17,110 nt of DNA from Lachnospiraceae bacterium. Lineage in GTDB: Bacteria; Bacillota; Clostridia; Lachnospirales; Lachnospiraceae. This document shows, piece by piece, positions 12,302-17,110 of this stretch. Positions within the stretch are counted from its first letter, which is position 1. Every line of letters begins with the position of its first letter. Under the pieces are notes generated by a model. The model was not told the origin of the DNA. It saw only the letters and a list, made by a program, of their open reading frames with translations, and searched no databases. The stretch is from NCBI GenBank assembly GCA_900764225.1, contig CAAFNG010000425.1, positions 1-17,110 of the forward strand, written 5' to 3'. The translations under genes were made by a program, and so were the position numbers.

Positions 12302-14827
12302 ATGGAGAAATTTCATATAGCAGATATCCCGAAAACAGACAGGATCACGCATCTTGTTGATAATCTTTATGCGAAGATGCCGGTGATCGAATCTGCCAGA
12401 GCGAAACTTGTCACAGAGTCTTACAAAGAAACTGAAGATGAGCCGATCATTACGAGAAGGGCGAAAGCTTTTGCTCATATTCTTCGTAATATTCCGATCA
12501 TCATCCGTGATGAGGAGCTGATCGTCGGAAGCAGTACTATCGCACCGAGAGGATGTCAGACATTCCCGGAATATTCTTTCCAGTGGCTGGAGGATGAGCT
12601 GGATACAGTAGCTACACGAACAGCAGATCCATTTTATATTGCGGAGGAGACCAAGGCAGAGCTTCGCGAGGTACATAAATACTGGAAGGGTAAGACTACA
12701 AGTGAACTTGCAACTTCCTATATGGCACCGGAAGCGATCCGTGCGATCGATCACAATATTTTTACACCGGGTAACTATTTCTACAATGGCGTTGGCCATG
12801 TGACAGTCAAATATGAAGAGGTTCTGGCTATCGGTTATGAGGGAATCATTGCCAAGGCGCAGAAGGAACTGGATGAGTGCAATGTGGGAGATGGAGATTA
12901 TGCGAAGAAATCACGCTTCCTCAATGCAGTGATCTTAAGCTGTCAGGCTGTTATCGATTATGCACACCGCTATGCGGAGCTTGCAGAGAAGATGGCATAT
13001 GAGACTCAGGATCCGACCAGAAAACAGGAGCTTCTTCAGATCGCATCCAACTGTACACGTGTACCGGAGAAGGGCGCCCGTAACTTCTATGAGGCATGCC
13101 AGTCCTTCTGGTTTGTACAGCAGCTGATTCAGATGGAGAGCAGCGGACATTCTATTTCACCGGGACGTTTTGACCAGTATATGTATCCATATTATAAGAG
13201 TGATATGGAGGCAGGTAATCTTACCAGAGAGTTTGCTCAGGAGCTTATGGACTGTATCTGGGTTAAATTAAATGACCTGAATAAATGCCGTGATGCTGCA
13301 TCCGCAGAAGGCTTTGCCGGCTACAGCTTATTCCAGAACCTGATCGCAGGCGGACAGAATAAGGATGGCGAGGATGTGACCAATGATCTCTCCTTTATGT
13401 GTATCCAGGCATCCATGCATGTACATCTTCCGGCACCGTCACTTTCTGTAAGGGTATGGAACGGATCTCCTCATGAATTCCTGATCAAGGCAGCCGAGCT
13501 TACCAGAACAGGAATCGGACTTCCGGCTTACTATAACGATGAGGTTATCATTCCGGCACTGCAGAGCAGAGGTCTGACTCTTGCTGATGCCAGAGAGTAC
13601 AATATCATCGGATGTGTTGAGCCGCAGAAAGCCGGTAAGACAGACGGATGGCATGACGCAGCATTCTTTAACATGTGCCGCCCGCTGGAGCTTGTTTTCT
13701 CCAACGGTATGGATAAAGGCGTTCAGGTCGGTATCCAGACTGGTGATGTTACAGAGATGAAGACATTCGATGAGTTTTACGATGCTTATAAGAAACAGAT
13801 GGAATACTGCATCTCACTTCTTGTAAATGCAGATAATGCCATTGATGTGGCCCATGCTGAGAGATGTCCGCTTCCTTACCTTTCCTGTATGGTGGATGAC
13901 TGCCTGAAACGTGGCAAATCTGTTCAGGAAGGCGGAGCTGTATACAACTTTACAGGCCCTCAGGGATTTGGTATCGCTAACATGGCTGACTCCCTGTATG
14001 CGATCCGCCAGCTCGTATACGAAGAGAAGAAGATGACCATGGAAGAGCTGAAGGAAGCTCTGGCATGGAACTATGGTAAAGGTATTGATGCACAGTCAGC
14101 AGCCGATATCACTACCATTGTAATGCAGAAGCTTCAGGAGAATGGCATCAGCGTAAATGCAGACATGGCTAAAGCTGTTATGACAGCAGCTATGGGAACA
14201 GAGCCATCTCCGGAGAAGAAAGCAAGATTTGAAGAAATCCACAAGATGATCGACGAGGTTCCGAAATTTGGTAACGATATTCCGGATGTGGATTATTTTG
14301 CAAGAGATGTGGCTTATACCTATACAAGACCGATCCAGAAATATATGAACCCGAGAGGCGGCCATTACCAAGCAGGACTTTATCCGGTATCAGCCAATGT
14401 TCCTCTTGGCGGACAGACAGGTGCCACACCGGATGGACGTTATGCACATACACCGGTTGCAGATGGCGTTTCTCCATCAGCAGGCAAGGATGTGAAGGGA
14501 CCGACAGCGGCAGCTACTTCTGTATCCCGTCTGGATCATTTCATCGTATCTAACGGTACACTGTTCAACCAGAAATTCCATCCGTCAGCACTTGCCGGAA
14601 GAGAAGGCCTGGAGAAATTCGTGGCACTGATCCGTGGATACTTCGATCAGAAGGGTATGCACATGCAGTTTAACGTTGTCGACAGAGAGACACTTCTGGA
14701 TGCACAGAAACATCCGGAGAAATATAAACATCTGGTCGTACGTGTTGCAGGTTACAGTGCATTGTTTACAACTCTTTCCCGTTCTCTGCAGGATGACATC
14801 ATCCGCCGTACAGAACAGGGATTTTAA
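12302..14827 (+). CDS. Glycyl-radical (B12-independent) 1,2-propanediol dehydratase
   Basis: An 841-residue glycyl radical enzyme predicted to dehydrate 1,2-propanediol to propionaldehyde, perhaps glycerol too. AGGAG at 12293-12297 is only 4 bases before the ATG, slightly close. The PFL-like barrel carries the thiyl-radical loop IIGCVEPQ with Cys438 and the general base Glu440, the C-terminal radical loop VRVAGYSA with Gly817, and family active-site residues His166 (GVGHV), His283/Ser284 (SGHSIS) and Asp452 (GWHDAAF). The GCVEPQ signature separates diol/glycerol dehydratases from choline lyase and pyruvate formate-lyase. Length and positions closely match Roseburia inulinivorans propanediol dehydratase (about 848; Cys438, Gly817 from memory), longer than Clostridium butyricum glycerol dehydratase (787). 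The activase gene follows after 20 bases and a fuculose-type aldolase after that, so the diol probably comes from fucose or rhamnose. Glycerol dehydratase is the main alternative. Confidence 0.93.
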   Translation: MEKFHIADIPKTDRITHLVDNLYAKMPVIESARAKLVTESYKETEDEPIITRRAKAFAHILRNIPIIIRDEELIVGSSTIAPRGCQTFPEYSFQWLEDELDTVATRTADPFYIAEETKAELREVHKYWKGKTTSELATSYMAPEAIRAIDHNIFTPGNYFYNGVGHVTVKYEEVLAIGYEGIIAKAQKELDECNVGDGDYAKKSRFLNAVILSCQAVIDYAHRYAELAEKMAYETQDPTRKQELLQIASNCTRVPEKGARNFYEACQSFWFVQQLIQMESSGHSISPGRFDQYMYPYYKSDMEAGNLTREFAQELMDCIWVKLNDLNKCRDAASAEGFAGYSLFQNLIAGGQNKDGEDVTNDLSFMCIQASMHVHLPAPSLSVRVWNGSPHEFLIKAAELTRTGIGLPAYYNDEVIIPALQSRGLTLADAREYNIIGCVEPQKAGKTDGWHDAAFFNMCRPLELVFSNGMDKGVQVGIQTGDVTEMKTFDEFYDAYKKQMEYCISLLVNADNAIDVAHAERCPLPYLSCMVDDCLKRGKSVQEGGAVYNFTGPQGFGIANMADSLYAIRQLVYEEKKMTMEELKEALAWNYGKGIDAQSAADITTIVMQKLQENGISVNADMAKAVMTAAMGTEPSPEKKARFEEIHKMIDEVPKFGNDIPDVDYFARDVAYTYTRPIQKYMNPRGGHYQAGLYPVSANVPLGGQTGATPDGRYAHTPVADGVSPSAGKDVKGPTAAATSVSRLDHFIVSNGTLFNQKFHPSALAGREGLEKFVALIRGYFDQKGMHMQFNVVDRETLLDAQKHPEKYKHLVVRVAGYSALFTTLSRSLQDDIIRRTEQGF

Positions 14828-14847
14828 CCGGATTTAAGAGGTAAATT

Positions 14848-15639
14848 ATGGACTATTTGGATACAAAGGGCAGGATCTTTGATGTTCAGAAATATTCGGT
14901 GCATGACGGTCCGGGAATCCGTACTATCGTATTCCTGAAAGGCTGTGTCCTTCGCTGTCGCTGGTGCTGTAATCCGGAATCGCAGGAGTACAGGATCCAG
15001 AACATGAAAGTACTGGGAGAGGACAAGGTGATCGGCCGTGATGTGACAGTCCGTGAAATGATCGAGGAAGTAGAAAAAGACCGTGCATATTATTACCGTT
15101 CAGGAGGGGGAATCACCCTCTCCGGCGGTGAATGTATGTGTCAGGCAGATTTTTCCAGAGATCTGCTACGGGCAGCCAAAGAACGCGGTATCAATACAGC
15201 CGTAGAAAGTATGGCCTGTGCCCCGTGGGAAAAGATCGAGCAGGTTCTTCCGTATCTGGATGTATATCTGATGGATATCAAGCACATGAATCAGGAGAAA
15301 CACAAGGAATTCACAGGACGCGCCAACGGACTGATGCTGGAGAATGCAAGAAAAGTTGCCCTCTATGGAAAAACAAAGCTTGTGATCCGTGTCCCGGTTA
15401 TTCCTACATTTAATGATTCTGTTGAAGAGATCCAGGCAATCGCCAGATTTGCGGATTCTCTTCCGGGCGTAAATAAGATTCATCTGCTTCCTTATCACAG
15501 ACTTGGACAGGATAAGTATGAAGGCCTTGGAAGACCCTATTTAATGGAAGGAATTCTTCCACCGACTGCCGAACATATGCAGATGCTTAAGGGTGCTGTA
15601 CATGCTGTATGCGGCCTGGACTGCCAGATCGGAGGCTGA
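14848..15639 (+). CDS. Radical SAM activase of the glycyl-radical dehydratase
   Basis: A 263-residue radical SAM enzyme that should place the glycyl radical on Gly817 of the upstream dehydratase, using S-adenosylmethionine and one [4Fe-4S] cluster. AAGAGGT at 14836-14842 is 5 bases before the ATG. The N-terminus has the activase signature YSVHDGPGIRTIVFLKGC, with cluster cysteines Cys33, Cys37 and Cys40 (CxxxCxxC) and an extra Cys41. LSGGE at 91-95 is the SAM-binding GGE motif, and MDIKHM at 142-147 and VIRVPVIPTFND at 179-190 are usual for the group. The chain runs from the cluster motif straight into the next helix, without the two-cluster ferredoxin insert found in many dehydratase and choline-lyase activases of about 300 residues. 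It is thus a short, PFL-activase-like form. It lies 20 bases after the dehydratase, in the same operon. Confidence 0.94.
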   Translation: MDYLDTKGRIFDVQKYSVHDGPGIRTIVFLKGCVLRCRWCCNPESQEYRIQNMKVLGEDKVIGRDVTVREMIEEVEKDRAYYYRSGGGITLSGGECMCQADFSRDLLRAAKERGINTAVESMACAPWEKIEQVLPYLDVYLMDIKHMNQEKHKEFTGRANGLMLENARKVALYGKTKLVIRVPVIPTFNDSVEEIQAIARFADSLPGVNKIHLLPYHRLGQDKYEGLGRPYLMEGILPPTAEHMQMLKGAVHAVCGLDCQIGG

Positions 15640-15673
15640 AAAACAGCACTTTATAAAGAATGAGATCCTTTTT

Positions 15674-15738
15674 CAAAAGAAAACATAAAAAACAATAAAA
15701 ACAACATAAAAAGCAACAAGAAACCAACATAAAACAAC
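15674..15738. other. A/C-rich tract upstream of the aldolase promoter
   Basis: A 65-base stretch nearly all A and C, with loosely repeated AACATAAAA units, lies directly before the promoter at 15748. A similar tract precedes the dehydratase promoter (12101-12154). It could act as an UP-like or bent-DNA element, or as an unstructured RNA spacer. No gene is present. Confidence 0.55.
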
Positions 15739-15747
15739 GGATTGCCC

Positions 15748-15776
15748 TTGACTTATTCTGTGGTATGGAGTAAAAT
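15748..15776 (+). promoter_or_regulatory. Internal promoter for the aldolase with flanking inverted repeat
   Basis: TTGACT at 15748-15753 and TAAAAT at 15771-15776 have a 17-base spacer. GGATTGC (15739-15745) and GCAATCC (15797-15803) form a 7-base inverted repeat around the promoter, a possible operator. This promoter would let the aldolase and downstream genes be expressed apart from the dehydratase. Confidence 0.8.
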
Positions 15777-15826
15777 ATTGACAGAAACAAAATAGTGCAA
15801 TCCAATGCTCAAGGAGGAAATTAAGC

Positions 15827-16702
15827 ATGGTAAACGAGTTTGAAATCAAAAAACAGCTTTGTGACATCGGTAAAAGAATCTACAACCGTAACATGGTTGC
15901 AGCAAATGACGGAAACTTTTCTGTTAAGATCGCAGAGAACGAGTATCTTTGCACACCAACAGGTGTATCTAAAGGTTTCATGACACCAGAGTTCATCTGT
16001 AAAGTAGATGGCAAGGGTAATGTAATCCAGGCTAACCCGGGATTCAAACCATCATCTGAGATCAAGATGCACATGAGAGTATATGAGAAGAGACCGGACG
16101 TAGGATCTGTTGTACATGCTCATCCGATCTATGCAACATCTTTCGCAATCGCAGGAATTCCGCTTACACAGCCGATCATGCCAGAGGCAGTTATCGCTCT
16201 TGGATGTGTTCCGATCGCTGAGTACGGTACACCTTCCACAATGGAGATTCCGGATAACCTTGAGAAATACCTTCCATATTTCGATGCAGTACTTCTTGAG
16301 AACCACGGAGCACTTACATGGAGCACAGACCTTAACGCTGCATACATGAAGATGGAGTCTGTAGAGTTCTACGCACAGCTTCTGTATCAGACAAAACTTC
16401 TTGGTGGCCCGAAGGAATTCGACAAAGAGAACATCGAGAAACTGTACGCTATCCGTCGTAAATTCGGTATGCCTGGTAAACATCCGGCAAGCCTTTGCCT
16501 GAACAAAGACGGAAAGAACTGCCATAACTGCGGCGGCGCATGCCACAATGATGATTACAAACAGTTCCCAGGATATCAGTATGATTTCGTTGGAAAAGAC
16601 TGTGATAAAGAAGCTGCTCCAGCAGAAGCACCGGCTAACAACGATGCAGAGCTTGTAGCTCAGATCACAAAACAGGTTATGGCTCAGCTTGGCCTGAAAT
16701 AA
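15827..16702 (+). CDS. fucA: Class II aldolase (fuculose-1-phosphate type) with C-terminal encapsulation peptide
   Basis: A 291-residue zinc aldolase predicted to split L-fuculose-1-phosphate (or rhamnulose-1-phosphate) into dihydroxyacetone phosphate and L-lactaldehyde. AAGGAGG at 15811-15817 is 9 bases before the ATG. Residues 1-210 are the class II aldolase/adducin domain: NDGNFSVK at 27-34, the catalytic Glu78 in PSSEIKMHM, zinc ligands His97 and His99 in VVHAHP, and His160 in ENHGALTW. E. coli FucA has 215 residues, so about 75 are extra at the C-terminus. That extension has a cysteine cluster (Cys224, 232, 235, 239, with 259 later), an Ala/Pro-rich linker (261-270) and an amphipathic helix (273-291, ending VMAQLGLK) typical of microcompartment cargo. 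The aldehyde dehydrogenase start just downstream carries a similar helix. The sugar specificity is inferred from context. Confidence 0.92.
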   Translation: MVNEFEIKKQLCDIGKRIYNRNMVAANDGNFSVKIAENEYLCTPTGVSKGFMTPEFICKVDGKGNVIQANPGFKPSSEIKMHMRVYEKRPDVGSVVHAHPIYATSFAIAGIPLTQPIMPEAVIALGCVPIAEYGTPSTMEIPDNLEKYLPYFDAVLLENHGALTWSTDLNAAYMKMESVEFYAQLLYQTKLLGGPKEFDKENIEKLYAIRRKFGMPGKHPASLCLNKDGKNCHNCGGACHNDDYKQFPGYQYDFVGKDCDKEAAPAEAPANNDAELVAQITKQVMAQLGLK

Positions 16703-16735
16703 TCTTTTGACGGAATAATTAAGGAGGACAATCTC

Positions 16736-17110
16736 ATGCCAATAAGTGAGAATATGGTACAGGAAATTGTACAGGAAGTTATGGCAAAGATGCAGATTGC
16801 AGATGCTCCGGCCGGAAAACATGGCGTTTTCAAGGATATGAATGATGCTATCGAAGCAGCCAAGAAGGCTCAGTTGGTAGTTAAGACAATGTCTATGGAC
16901 CAGAGAGAAAAGATCATCACCTGCATCCGCAAGAAGATCAAAGAAAATGCGGAAGTACTGGCACGTATGGGTGTTGAGGAAACTGGTATGGGTAATGTGG
17001 GAGATAAGATCCTGAAGCATCACCTGGTAGCAGACAAGACACCTGGAACAGAAGACATTACAACAACTGCATGGTCCGGAGACAGAGGACTGACTCTGAT
17101 CGAGATGGGA
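16736..17110 (+). CDS. Microcompartment aldehyde dehydrogenase (CoA-acylating), 5' part only
   Basis: The first 125 codons are open and run off the right edge. AAGGAGG at 16721-16727 precedes the ATG, 33 bases after the aldolase stop. Residues 1-20 form an amphipathic encapsulation helix (NMVQEIVQEVMAKMQ), then a short linker (22-30) and the start of the aldehyde dehydrogenase fold: VFKDMNDAIEAAKKAQ, MSMDQREKIITCIRKKI, and GMGNVGDKILKHH, as in PduP/EutE-type enzymes. It should turn propionaldehyde into propionyl-CoA with NAD inside the compartment. The catalytic cysteine lies beyond the window, so the class is judged from the N-terminal part alone. Confidence 0.9.
   Translation, partial: MPISENMVQEIVQEVMAKMQIADAPAGKHGVFKDMNDAIEAAKKAQLVVKTMSMDQREKIITCIRKKIKENAEVLARMGVEETGMGNVGDKILKHHLVADKTPGTEDITTTAWSGDRGLTLIEMG

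Noticed and set aside
16052..17023. Long minus-strand open frame of 323 codons opposite the aldolase and aldehyde dehydrogenase
   Set aside because: It is antisense to two clearly real genes, has no family likeness or RBS, and its composition is a mirror of strongly biased codon use on the plus strand.

Overview
The window looks like the 5' end of an assembled contig from an anaerobic, low-to-mid GC Firmicute of the family Lachnospiraceae, with a Blautia/Roseburia-like gut commensal as the best guess. The reasons are strong AGGAGG ribosome binding sites, DUF1002 and DUF5685 proteins, a single-step meso-diaminopimelate dehydrogenase, choline-binding-like wall repeats, and a glycyl-radical diol dehydratase locus. 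The genus is not proven. The first 46 bases are not genomic: they match the tail of the Illumina P5 oligo, an i5 index and the Nextera Read 1/mosaic-end adapter.

Layout. 47-2019: a secreted DUF1002 protein with a long acidic Ser/Glu/Asp repeat region, followed by a strong terminator. 2196-5406: an apparent four-gene operon of an RlmI-type 23S rRNA m5C methyltransferase, a two-TM zinc-ribbon protein, a DUF5685 protein and a J-domain protein with a cysteine-rich tail; the last three are nearly contiguous or overlapping. 5468-6454: meso-diaminopimelate dehydrogenase (lysine and peptidoglycan precursor). 6640-10152: two secreted NlpC/P60 peptidoglycan hydrolases, each with its own promoter, leader and terminator. 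One has N-terminal wall-binding repeats and carries a WalR-like box just after its promoter; the other is a CwlO/PcsB-like coiled-coil protein. 10203-11108: a cobalamin riboswitch with a terminator platform, a second terminator and a possible RBS-occluding stem, upstream of a small cysteine-rich protein. 11149-12083: a PHP-family phosphoesterase on the minus strand.

12179-17110: the start of a locus predicted to be a glycyl-radical bacterial microcompartment for fucose/rhamnose breakdown. It encodes a B12-independent 1,2-propanediol dehydratase, its radical-SAM activase, a class II (fuculose-phosphate-type) aldolase with a C-terminal encapsulation helix, and the first 125 codons of an aldehyde dehydrogenase with an N-terminal encapsulation helix. 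The aldolase would release lactaldehyde from the deoxysugar phosphate. A reductase not seen here would make 1,2-propanediol, the dehydratase would turn it into propionaldehyde, and the aldehyde dehydrogenase would make propionyl-CoA. Shell genes should lie beyond the right edge.

The least-described parts are the zinc-ribbon/DUF5685/J-domain module, where DUF5685 carries two aspartate-rich motifs reminiscent of squalene/phytoene synthases, and the multi-hairpin region between the cobalamin aptamer and its gene.
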